Source of the DNA: Pseudomonadota bacterium
GTDB lineage: Bacteria > Pseudomonadota > Alphaproteobacteria > Rhodospirillales > UBA2165
Reading direction: 5' to 3'
NCBI GenBank assembly: GCA_027592155.1
Contig: JAQCKY010000069.1
Location: 1 to 8,443 of the forward strand
Length of the DNA stretch: 8,443 nucleotides
Shown here: positions 1 through 6,198 of the stretch, piece by piece
Layout: each line of letters begins with the position of its first letter
How positions within the stretch are numbered: the stretch's first letter is position 1
Made by a program: the position numbers and the translations under genes
The notes under the pieces: model-generated
What the model was told of the DNA's origin: nothing
What the model saw: the letters and a program-made list of their open reading frames with translations, nothing else
The model's database searches: none

Positions 1-412
1 CAAGCAGGCCGCGGCGGCGGCAAATGGCGGCGCCATTCCACCCGATCTGTCGGTGATGGTTAAGGCGCGTGAAGGCCACGCAGATTATATGTTTGCACTG
101 CTTGCCAAGGGCTACCGGGAAACTGCGCCCGAGGGCGTCTTGGCGATCGACGGCAAGTCTTACAATATTTACTTCCCCGGCGTGGCGATCGGCATGCCGC
201 AGCCGCTTAACCCCGATCAGGTGGAATATACCGACGGGACCAAAGCGACCGTCGAGCAAATGTCCCGGGACATAACCGAGTTTTTGGCCTGGGCAGCGGA
301 GCCCGAGGCGGAGGATCGCAAGCGGCTCGGATTTAAAGTTCTCCTATTTTTGATCGTGTTTACCGCAATGCTCTATGCCGTTAAGCGTAAAGTTTGGGCT
401 AAACTGCACTGA
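1..412 (+). CDS. petC: Cytochrome c1, C-terminal part (5' end outside window)
   Basis: This is the last 136 residues of cytochrome c1, the haem c subunit of the cytochrome bc1 complex (ubiquinol:cytochrome c oxidoreductase), which passes electrons from the Rieske protein to a soluble or membrane cytochrome c. The frame is open from base 2 to a TGA at 410-412. Visible family signatures are NGGAIPPDLS near the start, YNIYFPG, then IGMPQPL, whose Met (codon 194-196) matches the axial haem ligand of the family. These are followed by the EYTDGTKAT stretch, FLAWAAEPEAEDRKRLG and one C-terminal transmembrane helix (about bases 337-390) with a basic tail (KRKVWAKLH) that anchors the protein on the cytoplasmic side. 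The CxxCH haem-attachment site must lie upstream of the window. The petA and petB genes normally precede petC and would be expected to the left. Identification is firm; only the N-terminal part is missing. Confidence 0.96.
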   Translation, partial: KQAAAAANGGAIPPDLSVMVKAREGHADYMFALLAKGYRETAPEGVLAIDGKSYNIYFPGVAIGMPQPLNPDQVEYTDGTKATVEQMSRDITEFLAWAAEPEAEDRKRLGFKVLLFLIVFTAMLYAVKRKVWAKLH

Positions 413-455
413 TCGTAGTTCTAGTGGAACAAACCTTAATGTGTGGGAGGAAAGC

Positions 456-1046
456 ATGTCTTTTCTACGAGCGGTCCTTGTTGGCTGTTTGGTGGTATTC
501 GTAATGGCCGCAGCGACGGATGGTGAGGCGCAAGAGTCGAAACCACAGGTAATGTTCAAGACGAATATGGGCGATATCATCGTCGAATTAGAGCCTAAGG
601 CCGCTCCGCTCACGGTTGAAAACTTTCTGCGATATGTCCGGGATGGTCAATACAACGGTACCGTCTTTCACCGGGTCATAAAGGACTTCATGATCCAGGG
701 CGGTGGGTTTGACCGTTCGTACCAGAAGAAAGAAATCCGCGGGCCGATCCGCAACGAGGCTGACCGGGCTCTGTCGAATAACCGGGGCACCATTGCGATG
801 GCGCGGACCAATGATCCGCACTCAGCTACCGCGCAGTTTTTCATCAATACAAAAGACAATGATTTCCTCAACCACACGGCCAAGGATGAACGCGGTTGGG
901 GTTACACGGCGTTCGGCCGGGTCGTCAAAGGCATGATCATCGCCAACCGCATTGGTCGGGTGCCGACGGGTAGTGCCGGCCCCTTTGGTCAAGATGCGCC
1001 CCAGACCCCGGTGATTATCGAAAGCGCGACCGTCGTCGGCGAATAG
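456..1046 (+). CDS. Exported cyclophilin-type peptidyl-prolyl cis-trans isomerase
   Basis: This 196-residue cyclophilin catalyses cis-trans isomerisation of Xaa-Pro bonds and probably helps fold exported proteins. The N-terminus looks like a signal peptide: one Arg (R5), a hydrophobic stretch at about residues 6-20, and a likely cleavage site near GEA-QE (residues 23-27). It therefore probably acts in the periplasm, like E. coli PpiA. The cyclophilin domain fills the rest. It has the catalytic FHR motif (F71, H72, R73) followed by VIKDFMIQGG, and the active-site QFFIN at 127-131. The cyclosporin-binding Trp of eukaryotic cyclophilins appears to be Phe here (GYTAF), as is usual in bacteria. 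I chose ATG 456 because GGGAGG at 445-450 is a good ribosome binding site. Earlier in-frame starts from 375 would overlap petC and place extra residues before the signal peptide. It follows petC by 43 bases and precedes mtnP by 24, so co-transcription is possible. I cannot assign ppiA or ppiB orthology. Confidence 0.93.
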   Translation: MSFLRAVLVGCLVVFVMAAATDGEAQESKPQVMFKTNMGDIIVELEPKAAPLTVENFLRYVRDGQYNGTVFHRVIKDFMIQGGGFDRSYQKKEIRGPIRNEADRALSNNRGTIAMARTNDPHSATAQFFINTKDNDFLNHTAKDERGWGYTAFGRVVKGMIIANRIGRVPTGSAGPFGQDAPQTPVIIESATVVGE

Positions 1047-1053
1047 AATTCCG

Positions 1054-1069
1054 GCTGTAGGAGTACAGT
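1054..1069 (+). other. Small inverted repeat with the mtnP Shine-Dalgarno in its loop
   Basis: CTGTA (1055-1059) and TACAG (1064-1068) are exact inverted repeats flanking GGAG (1060-1063), the apparent Shine-Dalgarno core of mtnP. A G-U pair (1054/1069) could extend the stem to six pairs. In RNA this would be a short hairpin displaying the ribosome binding site in a four-base loop just before the ATG at 1071. The stem is short, so it could be chance. No regulator is implied. Confidence 0.3.
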
Positions 1070-1070
1070 G

Positions 1071-1958
1071 ATGGCGGACCCTGGAACACCGCCCGTCATC
1101 GGCGTGATCGGCGGTAGCGGCCTTTATGACATTGAAGGGCTGACAGATACCCGATGGGAACGGGTCTCTTCGCCATTCGGTGAGCCCTCGGATGAATTTC
1201 TGTTCGGTAATCTGGATGGCCAACCGGTCGTGTTCCTGCCGCGTCATGGCCGGGGCCATAAAATCCCGCCGTCGGAACTTAACTTTCGCGCCAATATCGA
1301 CGCGCTGAAACGCTGCGGCGCCACCGAAATATTGTCCTTGTCCGCCTGCGGTTCCTTCAAAGAGGAATTGCCGCCGGGCACGTTTGTCATCGTCGATCAG
1401 TTTATCGACCGCACTTTTGCCCGTGCCAAGAGCTTCTTCGGCACCGGCTTGGTCGCGCATGTGGAGTTCGGCCATCCGGTTTGCGCCCGTCTCGGCGATG
1501 CGCTTGAGGCATCCGCGAAGATATTGGATATCCCGACCGTTCGGGGCGGCGTGTACCTCACCATGGAGGGGCCGCAATTTTCCACGCTCGCGGAATCGAA
1601 CCTATACCGGAGCTGGGGCTGCGACGTCATCGGTATGACAAACATGCCGGAAGCCAAACTCGCCCGCGAGGCGGAGATCTGTTACGCCACCGTCGCGATG
1701 GTGACGGATTTCGATTGCTGGCACCCAGACCACGACAACGTCACGGTCGATGCCATTATCAAGGTTCTGCTTGAGAACGCGGACCGTGCCCGGTCGCTCG
1801 TCAAAGAAACGGTTCCCCGGCTCGCGGGCCGTGCGGAAAGCTGCCCGCACGGGCATCACACGGCTCTGGATACCGCGATCATTACATCCCCCGATGCCCG
1901 CGATCCCGAAATGATTGCCAAGCTCGACGCGGTTGCCGGCCGCGTGCTCGGTGGCTAA
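1071..1958 (+). CDS. mtnP: S-methyl-5'-thioadenosine phosphorylase
   Basis: This 295-residue enzyme (typical family length) is a cytoplasmic nucleoside phosphorylase. It splits 5'-methylthioadenosine with phosphate into adenine and 5-methylthioribose-1-phosphate. Visible family motifs are the N-terminal phosphate loop GGSGLYD (14-20), PRHGRGH with R58/H59, SACGSF, the TMEGPQFST segment around E166, GMTNMPE, and VTDFDCW with D213 and D215. Those two aspartates match the pair found in MTA phosphorylases and argue against a purine nucleoside phosphorylase, which has Asn there. ATG 1071 is preferred because TAGGAG (1058-1063) lies seven bases upstream; a GTG at 1068 directly before it is less well placed. 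The product feeds MtnA, encoded two genes downstream. The stop codon lies inside the start of the acetyltransferase gene, so the genes are probably translationally coupled. Possible MTA sources are polyamine or acyl-homoserine-lactone synthesis. The MtnP family assignment is strong. Confidence 0.96.
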   Translation: MADPGTPPVIGVIGGSGLYDIEGLTDTRWERVSSPFGEPSDEFLFGNLDGQPVVFLPRHGRGHKIPPSELNFRANIDALKRCGATEILSLSACGSFKEELPPGTFVIVDQFIDRTFARAKSFFGTGLVAHVEFGHPVCARLGDALEASAKILDIPTVRGGVYLTMEGPQFSTLAESNLYRSWGCDVIGMTNMPEAKLAREAEICYATVAMVTDFDCWHPDHDNVTVDAIIKVLLENADRARSLVKETVPRLAGRAESCPHGHHTALDTAIITSPDARDPEMIAKLDAVAGRVLGG

Positions 1959-2436
1959 GCTGCCGGAAGCATCGGGCACCATTAGGCGGGCAGTTCCCGA
2001 AGACGTCCCCACGCTGCGTGACATCACCGAAGCGGCTTACGCAATCTATGTTCCCCGCATCGGCCGGCGTCCGCCACCGATGGAGACAGATTTCGACGCT
2101 CACATTGCTAAAGGGGAGGCACGGGTACTCGAAATTGACGGAGCGCTCGCCGGCTATTTACTCTTAGCGCCCATCGAAACCAGTATGCTGGTCATCAATA
2201 TCGCTATCCGCCCGGAAATGCAGGGCACAGGATTGGGCAAGAGGTTGCTACTTCATGCCGAGGCTGAGGCCAGAGACCATGGCTGTTCCGAAATGATGCT
2301 CTATACACACCTAAAGATGACGGAAAACCAAGCTCTTTATCGGTGTTTTGGATACAGTGTGGTGGCGGAGCGTGTCGAAGAAGGTGTCGAGCGGGTCTAT
2401 ATGGAGAAGCCCTTAGGGCTAGAGGATAAGCAATGA
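1951..2436 (+). CDS. GNAT-family N-acetyltransferase
   Basis: This is a 161-residue single-domain acetyltransferase of the GNAT fold, expected to transfer an acetyl group from acetyl-CoA to an amine. The substrate is not predictable. The N-terminus TIRRAVPEDVPTL is the usual first strand and helix. The acetyl-CoA pyrophosphate loop is QGTGLGK at residues 91-97, following the strand INIAIRPEM. The C-terminal part has NQALYRCFGY, where Y130 sits where the family's general-acid tyrosine lies. I chose GTG 1951, which overlaps the end of mtnP by eight bases; TTG codons at 1915 and 1933 would add unrelated residues. No strong Shine-Dalgarno is visible, which fits coupling to mtnP translation. Its stop overlaps the mtnA start in an ATGA. 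A GNAT is not a step in methylthioadenosine salvage. It may act on a linked metabolite such as a polyamine, or simply share the transcript; both ideas are inference. Confidence 0.88.
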   Translation: MAKLPEASGTIRRAVPEDVPTLRDITEAAYAIYVPRIGRRPPPMETDFDAHIAKGEARVLEIDGALAGYLLLAPIETSMLVINIAIRPEMQGTGLGKRLLLHAEAEARDHGCSEMMLYTHLKMTENQALYRCFGYSVVAERVEEGVERVYMEKPLGLEDKQ

Positions 2437-3539
2437 AAGTATCAGGCAAACCCTATCGCACGATCTGGCTGGCTGAGGATGCGGTGGAGGGGATCGGCGC
2501 GGCGGAGATCATCGATCAGACCAAGCTACCCCATCAATTCGTGACGGTGCGGTTGGAGACGCTGGACGATGCTGTGGTGGCGATCCGGGATATGTTGGTC
2601 CGAGGCGCGCCGCTGATCGGGGCGACTGCCGCCTATGGCATGTGTTTGGCGGTGCGCCAAGATGCCTCAGAGGCGGCGATCAGCGCGGCCTACGATACGC
2701 TCTACGCAACCCGGCCGACGGCGGTTAATCTGCGCTGGGCGCTGGATGATATGCGGGAGCTTTTAACCCAAACCCCAGGGGATCGGCGGCTGGCGGCGGC
2801 GTATCGCCGGGCCGCCGAAATCGCCGACGAAGACGTGGCGATCTGTGAGTCCATCGGCAATCACGGATTGGCGCTGATCCAAGATATCTGGGAAAAGAAA
2901 GGCAAGGACGGCCGGGTGAATGTTCTTACCCATTGCAATGCGGGCTGGCTGGCGACGGTGGATTGGGGCACGGCGCTGGCGCCGATCTATAAAGCCCATG
3001 ACGCGGGCATCCCGATCCATGTCTGGGCCGATGAGACCCGGCCCCGCAATCAGGGGGCGAGCCTGACGGCGTGGGAGTTGGGTCAGCACGGCGTCGATCA
3101 CACTGTGGTTGTCGACAATGTCGGCGGTCACCTCATGCAGCACGGTATGGTGGATATGTGCATTACCGGCACCGACCGGACGACCCGCGCCGGCGATGTT
3201 TGCAACAAGATTGGTACATACCTGAAGGCACTCGCAGCCCACGACAATGGGGTGCCGTTCTATGTCGGTCTCCCGTCGCCGACCATTGACTGGACGGTTT
3301 CCGACGGGATCGCCGAGATCCCGATCGAAGAACGCGATCCAAAAGAAGTGACCCGCATGGCCGGTCTCACGGACGATGGAACCGTGACAGAGGTGACGAT
3401 TACGCCTGCCGGCAGCGCCGCCGCAAACTACGCGTTCGACGTGACCCCGGCGCGGCTTGTGACAGGGCTGATCACTGAGCGCGGTGTTTGCGAGGCGTCG
3501 GAAGTGGGTCTGTCCGGACTGTTTCCGGAGATGGCTTAA
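2433..3539 (+). CDS. mtnA: S-methyl-5-thioribose-1-phosphate isomerase
   Basis: This 368-residue protein of the MtnA/eIF2B-like family isomerises 5-methylthioribose-1-phosphate to the ribulose form, the step after MtnP. Motifs seen are RGAPLIGATAAYGM in the N-terminal part, THCNAGWLATVDWGTA with C168, HVWADETRPRNQGASLTAWE, GGHLMQHG, and GTDRTTRAGDVCNKIGTY with D248. C168 and D248 are 80 residues apart, the same spacing as the catalytic C160/D240 pair of Bacillus subtilis MtnA. The C-terminus carries YAFDVTPARLVTGLITERG. The start ATG is part of an ATGA shared with the preceding acetyltransferase stop, so translation is probably coupled. The neighbouring mtnP favours true MtnA over the related 5-deoxyribose-1-phosphate isomerase, though an enzyme acting on both is possible. 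Whether the product goes to classical methionine salvage or to a RuBisCO-like-protein or aldolase shunt cannot be told, because no later gene is present. Confidence 0.95.
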   Translation: MKVSGKPYRTIWLAEDAVEGIGAAEIIDQTKLPHQFVTVRLETLDDAVVAIRDMLVRGAPLIGATAAYGMCLAVRQDASEAAISAAYDTLYATRPTAVNLRWALDDMRELLTQTPGDRRLAAAYRRAAEIADEDVAICESIGNHGLALIQDIWEKKGKDGRVNVLTHCNAGWLATVDWGTALAPIYKAHDAGIPIHVWADETRPRNQGASLTAWELGQHGVDHTVVVDNVGGHLMQHGMVDMCITGTDRTTRAGDVCNKIGTYLKALAAHDNGVPFYVGLPSPTIDWTVSDGIAEIPIEERDPKEVTRMAGLTDDGTVTEVTITPAGSAAANYAFDVTPARLVTGLITERGVCEASEVGLSGLFPEMA

Positions 3540-3548
3540 TCGTGGATA

Positions 3549-3577
3549 TTGATTCGTAAGATATCTTACGATATTGT
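3549..3577 (+). promoter_or_regulatory. Candidate sigma-70-type promoter for the downstream operon
   Basis: In the gap after mtnA, TTGATT (3549-3554) resembles a -35 box (4/6 to TTGACA) and TATTGT (3572-3577) resembles a -10 box (4/6 to TATAAT). They are separated by 17 bases, the optimal spacing. Transcription would begin near 3584, giving a leader of about 34 bases before ATG 3618. The spacer is filled by a perfect palindrome, annotated separately. The match is moderate and the promoter is an inference. Confidence 0.5.
3554..3571. promoter_or_regulatory. Perfect 18-bp palindrome, likely operator
   Basis: The sequence TCGTAAGATATCTTACGA is identical to its own reverse complement over all 18 bases. 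It has no central loop, so it is a poor RNA hairpin and is not followed by a T-run, which argues against a terminator. It suits binding by a symmetric dimeric regulator. It occupies the spacer between the candidate -35 and -10 boxes, where a bound repressor would block RNA polymerase. A 7-base direct repeat GATATTG flanks it (3545-3551 and 3570-3576). No regulator gene is in the window, so the family of the binding protein is unknown. Confidence 0.65.
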
Positions 3578-3605
3578 TCCTTGATGTTGATCGTCGCTTT
3601 CCGGA

Positions 3606-3611
3606 AAGGGA
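3606..3611 (+). promoter_or_regulatory. Shine-Dalgarno deciding the dioxygenase start
   Basis: AAGGGA ends six bases before ATG 3618, a normal spacing. The earlier in-frame ATG at 3612 directly abuts this site and could not use it, so the annotated protein starts at 3618. Confidence 0.6.
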
Positions 3612-3617
3612 ATGGGC

Positions 3618-4694
3618 ATGGATGTGACAGAATCAGGCAAGGGGCACGCCAACGCCGCCCGGAATGTCGCGCAAATGGGACAACCGGTTAGCGATCCGGC
3701 ATGCTGGACCGGGGCGGAGCTTAGCTGCCGCGACGATTGGATCGTCAAGATCGGCGATGAGCAGCTCGCCGACCTGACGACGATGGCGGATTCGGTGTGC
3801 GCCCGGATCGGAGACGATCCCAATGGGTTGCTCGGCCTCACGCCGGCGGACCTCGGTCTTGGTCGTTTCGCCGTCACGCTGACGGATGTCCGGCACGCCC
3901 TCAAGGACGGGCTTGGATTTGTCCTGCTTCGAGGGCTTCCGGTGGAGGAACTGGGGCGGTTCAAGACAGCGATCATCTATTGGGCGCTGGGCATCTACCT
4001 TGGAAACCCTCTCTGCAATAACCCTCAGGGTGACATGCTCGGTCACGTGGCCGATCTCGGGAAAGACCTCGATCATCCCAACCACCGGGGCTACCAGACC
4101 AGCACGACGATGTATTATCACGTCGATCAATGCGACGTTGTCGGGCTCTTGTGCCTGCAGAAATCGAAATCGGGCGGCGCGTCGAAAATCGCCAGCTCCG
4201 TCGCCGTCCATAACGAGATGTGGCGGCGTCATCCTGAGCTGGCAGAGGCTTTGACCGAGACCCTCTGCTGGAGCCGGATGGGAGAAATCGGCCCCGGTCA
4301 AGCGGCCTGGTACGAGAGCCCGCTGTTCAATTATGTAGACGGTTATCTGTCCGTCTGCGCCGGCTACAAGCATGTCGAAAAAGGACACGATCTCGCCGAA
4401 ACACCGCCTCTGTCCGAGACGGCGAAGACGGCGATGTTCGCGCTGAATGACATCGCCGAGGAATTGCATCTTTCGATGGATTTTGAACCCGGAGACATCC
4501 AGCTTCTCAACGGTCACGTTACGTTGCATACCCGCACCGGGTTCGAGGATTGGCCCGAGCCGGAACGCCGGCGTCATCTTTGGCGCATTTGGCTGAATAT
4601 CCCCGGTATTCGGCCCCGCTCGCCTTATTATAAAAATTGGGAGAACGGCATCTGGGCACCCGATGAACTTCGTAATATTACGCTTTCGGCGTAG
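3618..4694 (+). CDS. TauD/TfdA-family Fe(II)/2-oxoglutarate-dependent dioxygenase
   Basis: This 358-residue cytoplasmic enzyme should couple oxidative decarboxylation of 2-oxoglutarate to hydroxylation, or C-O, C-N or C-S cleavage, of an unknown substrate. The iron-binding facial triad is visible: H168-x-D170 in YYHVDQCD and the distal H304 in LHTRTGF. R319 in RRRHLWRIWL lies 15 residues after the distal His, the same spacing as H255/R270 of E. coli TauD, and should bind the 2-oxoglutarate carboxylate. Other landmarks are FVLLRGLP, LGHVADLG, RGYQTSTTM, KSGGASKIASS and FEPGDIQLLNGH. The protein is longer than TauD (about 280 residues), with an N-terminal extension of roughly 90 residues before the usual core. 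It is probably the first gene of the operon behind the palindromic promoter, and it precedes the FAD/NAD(P)-binding protein by 37 bases. The superfamily is secure. Neither the substrate nor a taurine or 2,4-D role is supported. Confidence 0.92.
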   Translation: MDVTESGKGHANAARNVAQMGQPVSDPACWTGAELSCRDDWIVKIGDEQLADLTTMADSVCARIGDDPNGLLGLTPADLGLGRFAVTLTDVRHALKDGLGFVLLRGLPVEELGRFKTAIIYWALGIYLGNPLCNNPQGDMLGHVADLGKDLDHPNHRGYQTSTTMYYHVDQCDVVGLLCLQKSKSGGASKIASSVAVHNEMWRRHPELAEALTETLCWSRMGEIGPGQAAWYESPLFNYVDGYLSVCAGYKHVEKGHDLAETPPLSETAKTAMFALNDIAEELHLSMDFEPGDIQLLNGHVTLHTRTGFEDWPEPERRRHLWRIWLNIPGIRPRSPYYKNWENGIWAPDELRNITLSA

Positions 4695-4731
4695 GCGTCA
4701 GATCTCGAAGTTTTTGGAAGGTTAGATAAGC

Positions 4732-6183
4732 ATGACGACCGGGCCTCGGGTCGCGATCATCGGCGGCGGCTATACCGGATGTGCGGCCGCGATCCATTTG
4801 AGACGGACGTCTCCGGTTCCCCTCGATATCTCTATCGTGGAGCCGGCCCCGGAACTGGGCCGGGGTGTTGCTTATGGGACGCCCGATCCCGATCACCGCA
4901 TCAACGGGCCGACGACCGCCCATTTTATCTATCCGGACGATCTCGAACATTTCGACCGCTGGCATCGCAACAGCGGTGCGCTTGCTGCCGACCCCGAGAG
5001 CGTCGATGGGCTGGGCCGTGTTTTTCCCCGGCGCGCCGATATGGGCCGCTATGTCGGAGGGGAGTTGCAAGCTCATCAGATCAAAAATCCATCCGGTTCA
5101 TCGATTCGCCACGTCAACACACGCGCCGAGACCGTGATTGATCGAGACGGTGTTTTTGCCGTCACGCTTGATGGGCGGGACGAGCTCACGGTCGATCAGC
5201 TGATTATTACGACGAGTAACGCACCTCCGGCCGTCCTTCCGGCTCTTCGGAACGTCGCGGAGTCCCATAGTGCTTTTTATCCCGACCCCTGGGATATCGA
5301 GAGGCTCGGGACTATCGGAAAAGACGCCAAGATATTGATTGTCGGGACGGGCCTAACAATGGCCGATGCCGCGGTGATGCTGTTGCGCGACCGGCCGGGG
5401 GCGACGGTCACGGCGATTTCGCGTCGGGGCCTCTTGCCGACGATCCAACGGACCGTGCCGCCCGAGGAAACGCTCCCGGAAGCGATGGCGCGGGAGGTCC
5501 CTGAATTTGTCCGGCGTCATGGCACGCCGAAAAGGGCGCGAGATATTCTTCGCGCGCTCCGCCGCGATGCTGATGACATGATGGCCGAAGGCGGCGAGTG
5601 GCAAGTTGCCTTCGACTGGATACGAGACGCTGCCTATCAGCTATGGCCGGCGTTGTCCGCGGACGAACAAAGCCGTTTTGTGCGTCATCTCTGGCCGTGG
5701 TACGAAACGCATCGATTTAGATTTCCCCCCCAGATCGAGACGAAAATCCAGATAGCGATAGAGGGCGGCCGCTTGTCGGTCGATGCCGCTGCACTCCTGA
5801 ACGCTGAACCGCGCGGTGATAAGATCGAGGTGACTTTTCGCAGGCGCGGCAATGTTGCCGTACAGGCCGAGACGTTCCATGCGGTAATCAATTGCACGGG
5901 CCCTGAACGCAAACCGCGCCAGACCGGAGACCCGTTTCTGCAAAATTTGGTCTCCGGCGGATATCTTGTAAATCATCCGCTGGGCCTCGGACTTGTTGTC
6001 GATGACCTGTGCCGAGCCCAAAACAGCAAGGGGGATTACGATGGCCGGATTCGGGTGGTGGGCCCGCTGACGCGGGGGCAATTTGGCGAAATCAATGGTA
6101 TTCCACACACGGCCTTTCACACGCTGCGAATAATGCCCAATATACTGGCGGAGATGGAGACCGTTGACGCAGAAGGTGCTTAG
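4732..6183 (+). CDS. YdhS-like FAD/NAD(P)-binding protein
   Basis: This 483-residue flavoprotein-like protein resembles the poorly characterised YdhS group (COG4529-type, FAD-NAD(P)-binding domain). The FAD-binding Rossmann motif is at the N-terminus (VAIIGGGYTGCAAA; G11, G13, G16), with an acidic residue E37 ending the second strand to hold the ribose. The segment GRGVAYGTPDPDHRINGP (from G43) and the later FPRRADMGRYV are characteristic of this group. A second dinucleotide motif, IVGTGLTMADAA (G205, G207), suggests NAD(P)H binding. INCTGPE near residues 386-392 resembles the conserved (A/C)TG motif late in flavin monooxygenase-like folds. No signal peptide or membrane segment is seen, so it is cytoplasmic. 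GGAAGG (4716-4721) lies ten bases before ATG. Lying directly behind a dioxygenase, it may be an oxidoreductase or monooxygenase on the same substrate, or supply electrons; no biochemical role can be assigned. Confidence 0.85.
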   Translation: MTTGPRVAIIGGGYTGCAAAIHLRRTSPVPLDISIVEPAPELGRGVAYGTPDPDHRINGPTTAHFIYPDDLEHFDRWHRNSGALAADPESVDGLGRVFPRRADMGRYVGGELQAHQIKNPSGSSIRHVNTRAETVIDRDGVFAVTLDGRDELTVDQLIITTSNAPPAVLPALRNVAESHSAFYPDPWDIERLGTIGKDAKILIVGTGLTMADAAVMLLRDRPGATVTAISRRGLLPTIQRTVPPEETLPEAMAREVPEFVRRHGTPKRARDILRALRRDADDMMAEGGEWQVAFDWIRDAAYQLWPALSADEQSRFVRHLWPWYETHRFRFPPQIETKIQIAIEGGRLSVDAAALLNAEPRGDKIEVTFRRRGNVAVQAETFHAVINCTGPERKPRQTGDPFLQNLVSGGYLVNHPLGLGLVVDDLCRAQNSKGDYDGRIRVVGPLTRGQFGEINGIPHTAFHTLRIMPNILAEMETVDAEGA

Positions 6184-6198
6184 TTAGATACCAACGCG

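Noticed and set aside
375..455. Upstream in-frame extension of the cyclophilin gene into petC
   Set aside because: It overlaps the petC coding end and would put 27 residues before a clear signal peptide. ATG 456 has a strong ribosome binding site.
413..455. GTTC-TAGTG-GAAC inverted repeat after petC as a terminator or operator
   Set aside because: The stem is only four bases with no following T-run, so it is too weak to call.
822..1577. Minus-strand open frame spanning the end of the isomerase gene and half of mtnP
   Set aside because: It crosses two well-supported genes and their intergenic gap, and shows no recognisable protein features.
2877..2892. AAGATATCT inside mtnA as a second copy of the operator
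   Set aside because: Only about nine bases match, the flanks do not continue the palindrome, and it lies in conserved coding sequence.
3540..3571. Palindrome after mtnA as a transcription terminator
   Set aside because: The palindrome has no loop and no T-run after it, and its position between -35-like and -10-like boxes fits an operator better.
3633..4577. Long open frame on the minus strand (314 codons) opposite the dioxygenase
   Set aside because: It lies wholly antisense to a gene with intact catalytic motifs, has no recognisable domain and is typical of antisense frames in GC-rich coding DNA.
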